From: Combretum micranthum
Lineage: Eukaryota > Streptophyta > Magnoliopsida > Myrtales > Combretaceae
NCBI GenBank assembly: GCA_024138025.1
Contig: JAMXBD010000639.1
Location: forward strand, 62,001 to 126,000
Direction: 5' to 3'
Length of the DNA stretch: 64,000 bases
Part shown: positions 34,323 to 46,603 of the stretch, piece after piece
Numbering within the stretch: position 1 is the first letter of the stretch
Layout of the letters: each line of letters opens with the position of its first letter
Translations under genes and position numbers: made by a program
Notes under the pieces: model-generated
The model's database searches: none
Told to the model about the DNA's origin: nothing
Seen by the model: only the letters and a program-made list of their open reading frames with translations

Positions 34323-34540
34323 GTAGGTTAGTTGTGAACCATAAACGACATCGAATAATAGTAGGTTAGTCGTGAACCATAAACGACATCGAATAATCGT
34401 AGGTTAGTCGTGAACCATAAACGACATCGAATAATCGTAGGTTAGTCGTGAACCATAAACGACATCGAATAATCGCAGGTTAGTCGTGAACCATAAACGA
34501 CATCGAATAATCGTAGGTTAGCCGTGAACCATAAACGGGA
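34323..34540 (+). repeat. 38-bp minisatellite, about 5.7 copies
   Basis: Nearly identical 38-bp units (core TTAGTCGTGAACCATAAACG) start at 34323, 34361, 34399, 34437, 34475 and 34513, the last partial. There are no spacers. Related but more diverged arrays lie at the same place in the F LTRs at 49405-49520 and 54331-54460. Confidence 0.95.
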
Positions 34541-35165
34541 TATTGTTAGTACCGCAGTAGTCGTTAATCTGCTAACCCAGGATGGAGGGCGCAATTCCAT
34601 CCACATATGATTTCCGGTTGGTCATATGTATGTTATACTCACGTGTTTGATGCATACACTTGCTTGATTAATAACTTGCTTGAAATGTTGTGACATGAAT
34701 GTTATTGTGGAAGATTACACTCACTAAGCTAGTGTAGCTTATACCCCAATAATTGTTTAAATGAGCAGGTTATTCCAAGAATGCTAAGTGGGTACTGAGA
34801 TGGTTGAAGCCAAGAATGATTTCAGGATTCCGGCAAGATATAAGATGCTTGAAGTTCTTGGCTAAGCTTTACGATTTGCCTTGTAATAGTTTTATGTAGT
34901 GAAGTCTTAGGATGAATGTATTTGATGATTGATGAATTGTATTTTGAAGTATAGTGTTTCGTATTTGGAGTATAGTGGATTGTATTTCCTTTACATTGTT
35001 ACTCAATTGTATCAACATAAAATGTATCTTTCCGATGTGTCTCCTTTATGTGTTAGACACCTCGTACATAGTATGGAAGCCTTCGCGTGACTGAGGTGGT
35101 CATTCTTAGGCTTTAATATTATGTACGGCGGACTGCCACGTTTAGGGTACCCTTCGGGCGTGACA

Positions 35166-36161
35166 ATGTAGTTTCCATAACTTATAGTCTTTGGAAACTC
35201 ACACTATGGTCATGTAAAGTTACATGACATGAAGAAGAAGAAAGAATTATGAAGTGGTTACCTAAAGGAAGCTTTGGTATGGTTATGTGGTTATGGGTTT
35301 TGATTTGTTGGTAGATGTTATTGTAGAATTATTTGGAGAGAGTTTTGGGATGGTATTTTGAGAGAGTTTTGAGAGGAAAATTTGAGAGAGTTTTTGTATG
35401 AATTTGTGGGTAGTGAATGTGTGAAAGAAGTGAAAGAGGAGGGGGGTATTTATAGGAAAATGTTGAGGGATTTTTGTGTGATTAAAATAAAAGAAAAATA
35501 AAACAAATTGAGAGGGAAAGGGGACAAGGGGGCGCCGGCCATGCATGGGAAGGGGGGATGTGATTTATTTTTTTGACTTTTTGATAAATGAAAGATGTAA
35601 TGTGTAAAGTAGATGTGAAATAAAGTTATGGGAAAAGTAAAAAATTAAGTTTATAGGTTATGCAGAGTGTAAGAATAGGTGTAAGAAAAAGTAGAGATAA
35701 AAGAATAGTGTAGAATAGTAATGAATAGTGTAATGTAAGATAGATATGACTAATAAAGTACCGGTAGTAAGAAAATACGTATAATAGCTATATATGTTAT
35801 TTTTAGCTACCGAAAAATTACGAAACTGATATTTTTGGAAAACTTATATTTTTACGAATCTAACGGTGTATTCGGAATATTTTTATTATTCCGGGCTCTC
35901 GGACACGCTTTTCGAGAACCGTATCCGATCGAGTTCAAAAGACACCCAAAAATTCACAAAACTGATATTTTTATAAAACCTATGGTTATTATGAACTATT
36001 CTAGCTAATTATCCCAACTTCTTTTTTCAGGGCCAAAGAAAACGGCAATGCCGGATTTAATTTGATACGGTAAACTAGGGTTTTGTTGATCTTTAGGGTT
36101 CCATTTGACTTCCGATTTAGGGTTTTATGCTAAACCGATTCCAAAAATTTGTAGGTTTACA
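35166..36161 (-). repeat. A-family solo LTR, right segment
   Basis: It resumes after the mosaic LTR with the second ATGTA. Read on the - strand from 36161 it starts TGTAAACCTACAAATTTTTGG and tracks the start of LTR A (8052 onward), including the GGCATTGCCGTTTTC block and the TATA box at 35447-35454. AGTTT follows at 36162-36166, completing the target duplication. Confidence 0.9.
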
Positions 36162-37150
36162 AGTTTGGTCTTCCATATGGGGATCAATTCGTATATAAGC
36201 TTGAAGTACAAAGACTTCTAGCTCTACCTACATACCAATTATGGGGAAGGTCAACTTTAGCGATGTTAGCTATGATGATAGAAGATAAACAAAAGATAAA
36301 CCTTGCATGGGTATCGATAGTATGTGAATACCTTGTTGTTTTTCCAGAAGATCTACCAGGTTTGCCACTAGAACGAGAAATAGAGTTTTGTATCGATTTG
36401 GTACTCGGTACTTTGCCTATGTCTAAAACACCATATCGTATGGCTCTAATAGAACTTGCAAAGCTAAAGGTTCAGTTGGAAGATTTGCTCAAGAAGAAGT
36501 TTATTAAACCTAGTGCGTCGCCATAGGGAGCTTAAGTTCTACAGAGAGCTTAACCAAGTGACTATCAAGAATAAATATCCTCTGCCAATGATAGATGATC
36601 TGTTTGACCAGCTAGCAAGAGCACAAGTGTTCTCAAAGATTGATCGTAAATCAGGATATCATTAGCTGCAAGTTAGAGTAGAGGACATATAGAAGATAGC
36701 CTTCAGGACCAAATATGGGCATTATGAGTTTATGGTCTTGTCATTAGGTCTTACGAATGCACCAACCATCTTTATTGATCTTATGAATAGAGTCTTTAGA
36801 GATTATCTAGATTTGTTTGTAGTAGTCTTTATAGATGATGTTTTGGTGTACTTTAAAACCAAGGAAGAACATGAAGAGCATCTATGGTTAGTTCTAAACA
36901 TATTATAAAATGAGAAGTTGTATGCTAGGTTCATGAAGTGTGAATTCTAGTTAGAGCAAGTATCTTTCTTGGGACACATTATTGATAGAAATGGGATAAT
37001 GGTAGATCCTAAGAAAGTAAAGACAGTGGTAGAATGGCCAACTCCTAAAAGTGTGTTAGAAATTAGAAGTTTTCAGGGAATGACAACATACTATAGAAGA
37101 TTTGTGGAGGATTTCTCCAAGATTGCAAGTCCTTTGATTAGACTGGCATG
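36162..37150 (+). pseudogene. Element E reverse transcriptase, degraded
   Basis: Continues element E after the nested LTRs. The linker ending [17 protein letters not shown] and the RT start ([13 protein letters not shown]) lie in the open part 36263-36526. An internal stop follows at about 36523. The palm block with KIDRKSGYH is near 36640 and the catalytic FIDDVLVY near 36828. Further stops occur at about 36690, 36906 and 36950. The FLGHII to YYRRFVEDFSKIA block is open at 36969-37151. The sequence is clearly a chromovirus RT but far more decayed than that of A, so this is an old insertion. Confidence 0.9.
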
Positions 37151-37640
37151 AAAGGGGTAAAATATGAATGGGATGATAACTATGAATAGCTTCCAACAGT
37201 TGAAGGAAAAGCTAGTAACTGCACCATTTCTAGCCTTAGCAATGAATGGTGAGGTTTATGCTATCTGTAGTGATGAATCTATACAAGGTTTAGGTAACGT
37301 GTTGATGCAAGAAAGTAAGGTGATAGCATATGCTTCTAGACAGCTGAAACCTTATGAAAAGAATTACCCAACACATGATCTGGAATTGGCAATAGCGATT
37401 CATGCTTTGAAATTGTGGAGACACTATCTGTATGGTGAGAGATATAAAATATATGACCACCAAAGTTTGAAGTATATCTTTACCTAGAGAGAGCTAAATA
37501 TGTGATAGAGGAGATGGTTAGAGCTAATATAGGACTATGACATGGATATAAAGTGCCATCTTGGAAAGGTGAATGTAGTGGCAGATGCCTTGAGTAGAAA
37601 GAATAATGATAATTTAGCAGCTTTAATCACCTCTAAAAGT
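37151..37640 (+). pseudogene. Element E RNase H, degraded
   Basis: The open part 37164-37487 carries the [14 protein letters not shown] block, where the catalytic Asp is retained, then [13 protein letters not shown], the DLELA glutamate and [10 protein letters not shown]. Stops follow, and the ADALSRK end motif is near 37590. The order and spacing are normal for Ty3/gypsy. It is not functional as written. Confidence 0.88.
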
Positions 37641-37719
37641 CATTTGATAGATGATATGAGAAAGTTAGAGTTGGAAATAGTAACCAAAAGAGTAGGTGCA
37701 CGACTAGCAAGCTTATAGA

Positions 37720-38660
37720 TTCAGCCTACTATTATAGAAAGAATCAAAGTAGCTCAAACTGATTATCTAAGTATTCATGAGGTAAAGAAAAGAATGGAAG
37801 TGGGGAGAGCAACAGAGTTTCACATAGATAGTAAGGGTGTCATGAGATATAAAGGGAGGCTATATGTGCTACAGCAAGGAGAATCGAAGAAGAAGTTACT
37901 GAAAGAGCCACATTACTCTGGTTATTAAATTCATCTAGGAGGTAACATGATGTATTAGGATTTGAAAAAGTTGTATTGGTTGAATATCATGAAGAAAGAA
38001 ATTGTAGAGTATGTATCCAAGTACTACACTTGTTAGTTGATCAATATTGAGTACATAAGACTAGTGGGTGAATTAAAGCCTTTATCTATACAACAGTAGA
38101 AGTGTGAGCACATAACCATGGATTTTGTTATGGCTTTAACATAACCCAGGGAAAAGTTTGAATCGGTATAGGTAATTGTGGATAGGCTTACAAAGGTCGC
38201 ATGCTTTATACCCATTAAAATTGGATACCAATTGGAACAATTAGGATGTTGTACATCAAGGAGATTATGATGTTACATGGAATACTAGTGACCATTGTAT
38301 TTGATAGAGATACCAGATTTGTTGAAAGGTTCTGAAAATGCCTGCGTAAAGCTTTATGTAATAAAGTGGTTTTCAATATTGCTTACTACCCTTAACCAGA
38401 CGGGCAATCTTAATGGACTATTCAAATCCTAAAAGACATGTTGAGATCATGTGCATTAGATTTTAAAGGTAGCTGGAATGATCACTTGCCTTTGGTAGAG
38501 TTTGCATACAATAACAACTATCAAGCATCACTTAAGATGCCACCTTATGAAGCTTATATGATAGAAAATGTCGGTCGCCAATTCATTGGGATGAAATAGG
38601 TAACAGACAGATTTTACTAGAGCTAGTTCAAGATGCTATTGATAAAGTCAAAGAGATCAG
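37720..38660 (+). pseudogene. Element E integrase, degraded
   Basis: The zinc-domain region (VMRYKGRLYV near 37840, then HYSGY) is interrupted by stops. The catalytic core retains ITMDFV near 38110 and IVDRLTK near 38175. The region of the second Asp and Glu (38290-38420) is scattered over frames with many stops. The block equivalent to FAYNNSY and MPPYEA near 38500-38550 is still readable. About a dozen stops or shifts put it beyond repair as a working gene. Confidence 0.85.
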
Positions 38661-38976
38661 ACAAAACTTGGAAACAACTCAAAGCCGTCAGAAAAGTTAT
38701 GTAGATAAGAGGAGACCTTTGGAGTTTCAAGTAAGTGAACATGTTTTGCTTAAGATTTCTTCGACCAAGAGTGTTGTCAGATTTAGTTTAAAGGGCAAGG
38801 TAAACCTCAGGTATGTGGGACTTTATGAAGTCTTGGAAAGGATAATCTATGTGGCTTATAGATTAGCTTTACTGCCTAGTTTGGAGGGAGTACATAATGT
38901 GTTCCATGTTTTCATGCTGAGAAAATATGTGAAGGATCTTGAACAGATAGTAGTTTTGGAGCCATTGAAAGTGTAA
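38661..38976 (+). pseudogene. Element E integrase C-terminal module
   Basis: An open 102-codon stretch (ATG 38668) with the pattern QSRQKSYVDKRR, then RYVGLYEVLERI, then AYRLALLPSLEGVHNVFHV. The Gly-Pro-Phe/Tyr signature has become Gly-Leu-Tyr. It ends LEPLKV just before the chromodomain. It is openly readable but belongs to a dead polyprotein. Confidence 0.85.
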
Positions 38977-39160
38977 CAAAATCTCACTACAGTTGAAAAG
39001 CGAATACGGATTGTTGATGTTAAGGAACAGATCTTAAGAAGACATGTGATCAAGTATGAAAAAGTGTAATGGACAAATCAATGTAAATGTGAAGCTATGT
39101 GGTAGCTAGAAGAGGAAATGAGAACAAAGCATCCCAAACTTTTCAATAATTCAGGTAACT
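38977..39160 (+). pseudogene. Element E chromodomain, degraded
   Basis: The chromodomain signature is recognisable as VEKRIRIVDVKEQIL, then VIKYEKV, then EEEMRTKHPKLF, with stops replacing conserved positions at about 39068 and 39103. It identifies E as a chromovirus, as A is. Confidence 0.8.
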
Positions 39161-39171
39161 TTCGAGGACAA

Positions 39172-39195
39172 AAGTTTCTTTTAGAAGGGGATAGA
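39172..39195 (+). other. Polypurine tract of element E
   Basis: TTTCTTTTAGAAGGGGATAG stands directly before TGTAATATATAAAT, the start of an LTR. The arrangement equals that of element A. Confidence 0.8.
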
Positions 39196-39392
39196 TGTAA
39201 TATATAAATAAATAAATAAATCATAGTAAAGGGCAAAGTTGTCATATATGGCTAAATAAGAGGGTTTTATGGTCCACCCTAATATGAATAATATGTTGTT
39301 GTATGGCAGACATATGATTAAACAAGTAAGAATCGCCCAATAAGGACAAGAGGAGCAGCTTTATGCCATCCCCTAGGTTACCGTTGATCCAC
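39196..39392 (+). repeat. Element E 3' LTR, first 197 bp
   Basis: Starts TGTAATATAT with a short AAAT run, and is cut at 39392 by the end of another LTR (H) on the - strand. The rest of this LTR must lie right of the window. Confidence 0.75.
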
Positions 39393-40772
39393 TGCAAATG
39401 TATATATAAAAATAAAAGTGAATTCTTCCAGCAAGTATATTAGGTCGAATCAAGTAATACAATGATGAATAGAGTATCATTCCCATGACGATTACTTAAC
39501 TACCAAACCCATATTAGAATCTATTATTATTTAGGAAAATGAATTTAGAGAATTTTTAATTAATTAAAGATTAATCTAGATTATCAATAATAACAAAGAG
39601 AGTGTTTGAGAAAAATATATCAACTAAGTGTGGAAAGACATAATCCACCCTAGTTTTACTAATTAGATTGCTATCATATTATAATAATCATTAGAATTGT
39701 GGATATTAATATCAAATTATCAAAGATCTTAACTCTTTCTCAAGTTTTAAAATCTCAAAAACCACCAATTAATCCATTAGCTTCCACTACGCAAATTAAT
39801 AGTGGAACTGGAATTAAAATAATGAATCTTCCAATTTTCTGATTGGCTAATGCCCTGAATCAAGTTCTTCTAATTCCTTAGTGAGAAACTAATCTAAAAC
39901 ATTACATGAATCTCAAAAGATAATTTCTAAATCAAATTAAATTACACCGCTTCTGCAATTGTCATTTAATCCAAACTTAAGAATTCCTTATGAACCTTAA
40001 TTTCCCTTCCAAGTTATCAAGATTCCTATAAAGCAAAACGATTTATAGTAGGAATTACAAGATGAATATTCCACAAATCTAATAATTTTATAACATACTT
40101 AGAATTACCATCTTAGTAATCCTAGGGTTTCATCATATTCTCACAAGAACAACTTAGAACATCATGGATTCCACAACACAATCACAAATCTCAGAAGTAA
40201 TTACAAAAGAATTCATATTCAGTAAGGAAAGTAAACACTTGAATTGCATAAAAGATTGAGCTTAGAGATCACCAATTCAAATCGAATGCAAACATGAATC
40301 CAAAACAAAAACTCTCAAAAGCTTCAAGAAGAAACCTTGATGATCACAAGTTTCCCAATTGATAAACAATTAAGAACAAAACTACTTTAAAAAATCTAAT
40401 ATAGGTTAGTGAAAAGAAAATGATTTTTCTCTCTTTTAGATCTGATCTGCTCATCTGGTTTGATGAATTTTCGTCCTTCTTTGATATTTTATAAGTAGCA
40501 ATTAGAAGAAATCAAGTGTTACAATGTACACTAGCGATTATAGAATATATACTGGTAGTGCACATAGCAGTATAGGACTTGCACCGCTTGGACATTGGCA
40601 GCTTTGAAGCCCGCTTTAAAGAATTTGATTCTGATGACAAGCAACACCAGTCCAATGTCAATGATGTATAATCCCCAGTAGTCAGCTCACTTACAAAAAT
40701 ATGAAGGCTGATGAAATTTGTCTTGTACACTAGCAGTGTTGAAGCCAGTGTTAAGAAATTCAATTCTATTCT
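39393..40772 (-). repeat. H: Athila/Tat-like LTR, 3' portion
   Basis: On the + strand it starts TGCAAATGTATATA and soon has the GTATCATTCCCATGACGATTAC block, which on the - strand is the near-terminal block of Athila/Tat LTRs. The region 40515-40770 holds TGTACACTAGC/GCCAGTG-type repeated motifs like those of LTR G. It is cut at 40773 by a C-family LTR. No PBS follows its low end, so it is a 3' or solo LTR. The short - strand frame at 40512-40781 is not a gene. Confidence 0.65.
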
Positions 40773-41029
40773 TGTAAACATTCGTTTTCTTTAGCAAACC
40801 TGAGCTTGATTTTAGGAAACTTAAAACCGAAAACTAAAAACCCAAATTAACACCTCTGGACCAATTGAACCTAGAAATCTTATATCCGATAATGCCAAGA
40901 ATGAAACCTTAGAAGAATAGAAACAAGTTAACTCGAAAGTAAAAACCTAAATCAGAAAGTCAATTGGAAACCCTAACAGTTTTGATCCGGCAATGTCGTG
41001 TTCTCAACCTAAGAAGTTGAAATGTAAGT
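40773..41029 (+). repeat. C-family LTR, first segment
   Basis: Starts TGTAAACATTCGTTTTC; in the opposite orientation the same start is found at 21509. The left flank is ATTCT. It is split at 41029 by the B-family solo LTR, with TAAGT at 41025-41029 duplicated at 46604-46608. Confidence 0.8.
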
Positions 41030-44000
41030 TGTCACGCCTCGAAGGGTACCTTAAACGTGGCAATCCGCCGTGCACAATATTAAAGCCTAATAATGACCAC
41101 CTAAGTCACGCGAAGGCTTCCATACTATGTACAAGACGTCTAACATATGAAGGAGACTCATCGGAGTGATACATTTTAGGTTGATATAACTTAAGTAACA
41201 ATGTAAAGGAAATTTGATTTACTATACTCAAATACAAAATATATACTTCAATTACAATCATCAAAAGATTCTACTGCATAAAACTATTACAAGGCAAATC
41301 ATAAAACCTAGCTGATAACTTCAAGTATCCTTATTTCCTGCTGGAATCCCAAAGTCATTCTCGGCTCCAACCATTTCTGTCCCCACTTTGCATTCTTGAG
41401 ATAACCTGTTCATTCAAACATCTATTGGAGTATAAGTTATACTAGCTTAGTGAGAATTCTCTTAATTCCATGCCATAATAAGCAAGTTATAATCATCCAT
41501 ATGCTATGCATGAACAAATACATGAGCAAACAATTATATATGGGTATCCGGAACCCACACATAGAACGGATTTATGCCCTCCGTATCATGGGTTAGGGAT
41601 GGTATTGAAGTCTACACGACCGCTGCTAGTCCTCAAGCCCTCAGCTCATAGCACTCGACTCGGCTAGGCTCACACATGGAATGCATCCTCGATGTGCCTT
41701 AGTTCCCATGAATGAGCTCTGATACCGGCCTTGTTATCCAAACGAGTCATCATCAGACCATACTGATCGACCTGTGTAGGAGTAGCACGCTACCAAATGC
41801 AATATGTCCGATGGGATGCATGACCAATTTAATTTTTGCTTAGGTCAAAATATTCATACATTCTTTAGAGTGACCAACTAATATCATACACATAACAGAA
41901 ATAATATAAACAGTGCTGTTATCCAATCGAATCGTGGTTTCGATATGCTTTAGTATTCTTTGGCATACATTCATCACAGTCTCATCATATATCTCATCCC
42001 CATTCATATCGAATTTTTATCTTGTTCTTATAATTCTAATGCAACTAACTACAAGCACAAACAAGGTAACAAAATAAGAAGAAGACTCACTCGGCCATTG
42101 GAGCACTGGTTTTTTAGTAAAAGTAATCCGGTGGTAGGGAATCATCGATTTCGGGATCACCTAAAAAGGAAGAAATACTCTAATAAGTATTTCAATCCAA
42201 AATAGTCCAAACAATCTTATATAAACTATCAAATTGGTAATTCTCGTCCTAAGCGGGAATTCCAACTTAAGACGACCATAACTTGGTCATTTTAACTCGG
42301 AATTTCGTAAATTATATATCGATTTCTATCTACTTCGAATGATCTATCTAATTCTAATATTATATTTAATTTTTGAAAACTCTGAAGCTTCGAAAAGGAT
42401 GGATCAGATCAGAACAGTAGCAATTTCAATTCCGAAAAATAGTTTTGTAAATGTTTGTAATGTTCCTACTATACAGATTAGCTATACATGCAATATTGAT
42501 GATTTCCTATCATGAATGGCATGTTATGAGCTTGACGTATGCATGCTTTTGACAATATTTACTAAAAAAAATTTTAGAAACTTTTTATTTGTAAGACTCC
42601 ATGGCTACTTGCTTTTAAGAAAACTAATTTCCTAACTTTGATCATTTCCATTTGTTTTGGGTTTATTTCTTAAGAAAACATAATTATCTTTTTTGAAATT
42701 GAGTCTTTATTATATTTATTACTTATGACCTTCATTTCTACATAAAAATTTCTACTTTACACTTTGTAAACATGTCTTTAAGTAGAGTTGATTCCAAAAT
42801 CTGAATTTTGAAAAAATTAGTTTTTGAGTGATTCCTTTAAGATTATTTGATATTTAGAAAATTAGGGCTCAACCATACATAGCCACTAAGGACTTCATTT
42901 ATTTGATAAAACTTCTAATTTGAGTTTAAAAAATATGGGTTTTCATACCATTACTCCATTATTACGAATTTCTTAAAATGACAACAACTCAAATTTTTCC
43001 TACTTCATTTCTACTCCTTGTTCTATATATTTTTCTTAGCAAATCCCATCTTAATTTATCAAAATCATTACTTGATGATACCTATGACCTAAACTCCTCA
43101 TTTTTTCATATAAAACACAAGTTTTGGAGTTGATAAATGGGTTTTTAAGGCATGTTTTTGAAATCATCCGAATTTACAAATTTTGGATAAACTCAATTTT
43201 CATACCTTATTTCTACAATGCATCATGCATATATGTATTCCCTACAAGCTATTTTTATGAAGGTTATGAGATGATCTACCTATACGTATACATATGGTAC
43301 CAAGAATTCTTTTTGAAAACTTTTACTTTACAAAACTTTGAATTATACTAAACTTAAGAAGAATAGTTTTTCTTCTTGTAAAATCATACTTTCTTTTATC
43401 AAAACTCAACCTTGATGATCTATATAACCATCACCTTCATTATTTTAATAAAAACCTTCATTTTGGGTTTAGAAAGTAGATGTTTAAATAGCTGGTTTAC
43501 CTAAGTACGATTTTACAAAATTTTGAAGAATGAAAACATTGTTTAACCTATTCTTGGAAACCATTTGTTATCCTAGGATTATATTTTGATAAACTTCTCT
43601 TATCTTGTCAAAACATGGTCTTTATTACATATATTCCCTAGGACTTTCACTTTCCTATAAAAATTATCATTTTGGCAATTGGAAATGAGTGTTTAAATAG
43701 TGGCTATTTTGAAATCCGAATTTTGAGAAATTCATTTGAGCATGTTTTCTTTGTAAAACTCATTTAGTCTTTCAAAAACCATTTCCTAATCAAACCTACC
43801 TCTTAAGGCTTCCATTTCTTTAATAAAAGTCTTGTTTTGAAGTTGAAAAATGGGTTTTCAAAATTGGTCTTGGTTGGGATCCGAATTTACAAAAATTATT
43901 TTTGGACATATCTTTTGATAAAATCTATCTAAACTTATGAAAATCCATTCCTTACATATTCTATCTTAAGAGCCTTTCATATCTTGAATAAAAACTTCAT

Positions 44001-46603
44001 TTTTGAGTTGGAAAACATGTTTTTAAAATATGCCTTGGCCAAAATCAGAAAATGAGATTTTTATTTTGAAAATAACTTTTGAAAATCACCTTTGGTTCTT
44101 GTAAAAAGAAGTCTTGATAATATACATACATTAAGCCTTCATTATCTCAAGTAAAAATTTCATTTTGACACTTGGAAAGTGGTTTTTAAATGGGGGTCTT
44201 GCCTAAATACGAATTTCACTATTTTTGTTTGAGTTCAAAATCAAGATCTACACTAAATATGAACATAAATATAAAAGAAATCCATGATAGCAAACTATAA
44301 ACTCATAGATCTAAACTTTACTCATCAAAATCACTCATTTATGTTATCTATTCCCTAAGCCCTTCATTTTAAATAAAAAATACACATTTTGAAGTTGAAA
44401 TATAACTTTCCAACTATGGTTCATTTTTCATCCGAATTTTCAAAAATGATTTTTGTTGAAAATAAAATAGATCTTGAGCTTTCTAAAACTTTCCTACTAT
44501 CATCATGCTACTACAAGTTGTTCATGAACATAAAACAAAAGTCTAACGCATTTATGAACTCAAAACACTAGATCTAGTTTACTATACTAGTTTTAAAGGC
44601 ATGAACACTACGATAGTTATGTGAATGATGAATATACACATAAATCATAAGCAATAACAAAAATAATAACTCAAATAACAAGATCTAAAGCATAAACAAA
44701 AATAAAAGCTACAAAAAGTTATATCTATAAAATATAACTACTTTTAACAAGAAAATAAGAATGATACACGAGAATAATCATAGAGAAGTGGAGTGTTTCA
44801 TTTTGCATCATCATCCTTAGCTTTTAAGCTAATGGAATGTCATTTGATGCATGAAACTCTCACTATACTTTACCTACATTACCCATGGAAGCTTTGGACA
44901 AGAGTTTTATTCAAGAATCTTGAAGAAATATGTAGGGAAGCTTATAGAAGAAATAGGGGCAGCTTGGTTCCTTGTAAGAACAAGAGAGAAAGAAGAAAGA
45001 AAGAGAGGAAAAAGAGAGAGAAAAGTGTAAAGAATGGTTAAGGTTTGAAGGTGTAAATGAAAGAGAGAGAGAATGAGTGTATTAAATGAATGAAAGAAAG
45101 AAAAAAAATAAAACAAGGGCAGCAAAAGAATAGGTGTTGCACATGAATGAGAGAAGAGTGAGAGAGGGGAAAATGTTTGAATTTTGACTTGAAATTGAAT
45201 TGTGTAATTAATGGTATGTGTAGCTTTTGAAGAAGGATTGAAATATATTTATTTTAGTCAAATAGGAGCAAATTAAAGGACAATGGCAGCCAAAAGAAGG
45301 GAAAAATCTTCCATGAAGTGTGGGATAAAGTGTAAAAAGATTGAAGTGAAAAGGAAGTGATATGTGTAAGGTATATTTGAAGTATGGGTTGGAAAAAGTG
45401 CTTTTTATTAAGAAAAATACAAAATAAAATTAGGAAAAATATTTTTAAATAAGTGGCAAAATTTTCATGAATAAAATTAAATAATTATTTGAATTATTTT
45501 AGTATTTCAACAAATATGTTACCGGTATGATCGAAATACGTGAATATGGGCTATAAATAATATTTTTATAGCCCGAAAAATTCTAAAAAATTATTTTATG
45601 AAAATAAAAATATTTTTCAAATATTTTTCAATTATTAAATTAATTTATTTTATTTTTAGTATAAGGTCTTAATTAGAATCTGATCCCGTAAAAACCCGAA
45701 ACGAACTAAATTTTGGAATAACAAAATTTTCTATAATATATAAAATATTTATCTAAAAATTTAAGGGTTTATAAGAATAACAAAATTGTGTAATAAAATA
45801 AAAGTGAATAGTGCAAAAGACTAATTAATTACGAGTAGTAATGAAAATACGATAAAAAGGTTATAATAGGTAACTTTTATAACCCGAAAAATTATATAAC
45901 TGATATATTTGCAAATCTTATGAAATTACGAGCCGAACGGTGCTAATGGTATATTTTTGATATCTTGAGCCCGGGACATGCATTTCGAAGTCTGTATCCT
46001 AACGGGTTCAAAATAGGTCAAAAATTTACCAATATGATATTTTTAAACAAACTTATATTACTACGAGCTATTCTAGATATTTAAACTACACCTTGGCCTC
46101 TAGGGTTAAAGGTGCTAGGTTGCCGAACTTAAACTATTATATTCCACTTAGGGTTTCTGGGTGATTTTCCGGCTTAGGTTTTTGCCAATTTGGAAACTGA
46201 TATTTTATGTTTATACAACATATATGATTTGAGAAATTTATTTTAAATTTGATTTTTGTAAGTATTTAATATCTCTTAACGTTTTCGAAATTCTTGAATT
46301 GAGTTTTATTTTCGAAAGTTCATCGTTATTTACTTTTTAATAATTTGTTTTTGGGCTTTATATTACCCGATTTTATAAGTCACAGTTAAATATGGAATTT
46401 TTCATATGTCGTGGTTTTGAATTTGAAGACTGTTGAGTTCTTATTTTACTTTTAAGGATTTTCATTTTCTCAAGATTAAGAAATTTCCGGATTCGTTCGT
46501 GATTTAGGACTAGTTGAAGTTCGGTTTTAATTTAGAGTGATTTTTAGGGTTTATCTTCGAAGTTCATTTTGGAATTATTTACTGAAATTTTCCGGGGCTT
46601 ACA
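41030..46603 (-). repeat. B-family solo LTR (5574 bp)
   Basis: Bounded by TGTCACGCCTCG and CTTACA, with TAAGT repeated exactly on both sides. It matches the B 5' LTR (16232-20737) in the same orientation but is about 1 kb longer, with extra sequence mainly in 43100-44700. No PBS, PPT or protein domain, so it is a solo LTR left by recombination between the two LTRs of a full element. The few 60-80 codon frames inside are spurious. Confidence 0.95.

Larger units (their letters stand above)
30413..35165 (+). repeat. Mosaic B/F solo LTR (4753 bp)
   Basis: It starts TGTAAGCCCCGGAAAATTTC and ends TTCGGGCGTGACA, flanked by ATGTA on both sides, with no PBS, PPT or coding domain, so it is a solo LTR. 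The first ~1.26 kb match the B family in the same sense. At 31675 the sequence becomes F-type, starting with TGTATACCCGGG, an F LTR start. It stays F-like, including the promoter region with a CA run (32500-32511) and the 38-bp array at 34323, until about 34700. From there to the end it is B-type again. Confidence 0.88.

Noticed and set aside
34323..34540. Regular direct repeats resembling a CRISPR array
   Set aside because: The 38-bp units are contiguous with no unique spacers, lie inside a plant LTR and have diverged relatives in sister LTRs.
35283..35546. 87-codon - strand frame in the A-family solo LTR
   Set aside because: It translates the CT-rich promoter-proximal leader of the LTR and has only Phe/His/Pro-rich low complexity.
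39393..40772. H as a 5' LTR of an element extending left
   Set aside because: No PBS follows its 3' end at 39392; element E's LTR sequence continues there instead.
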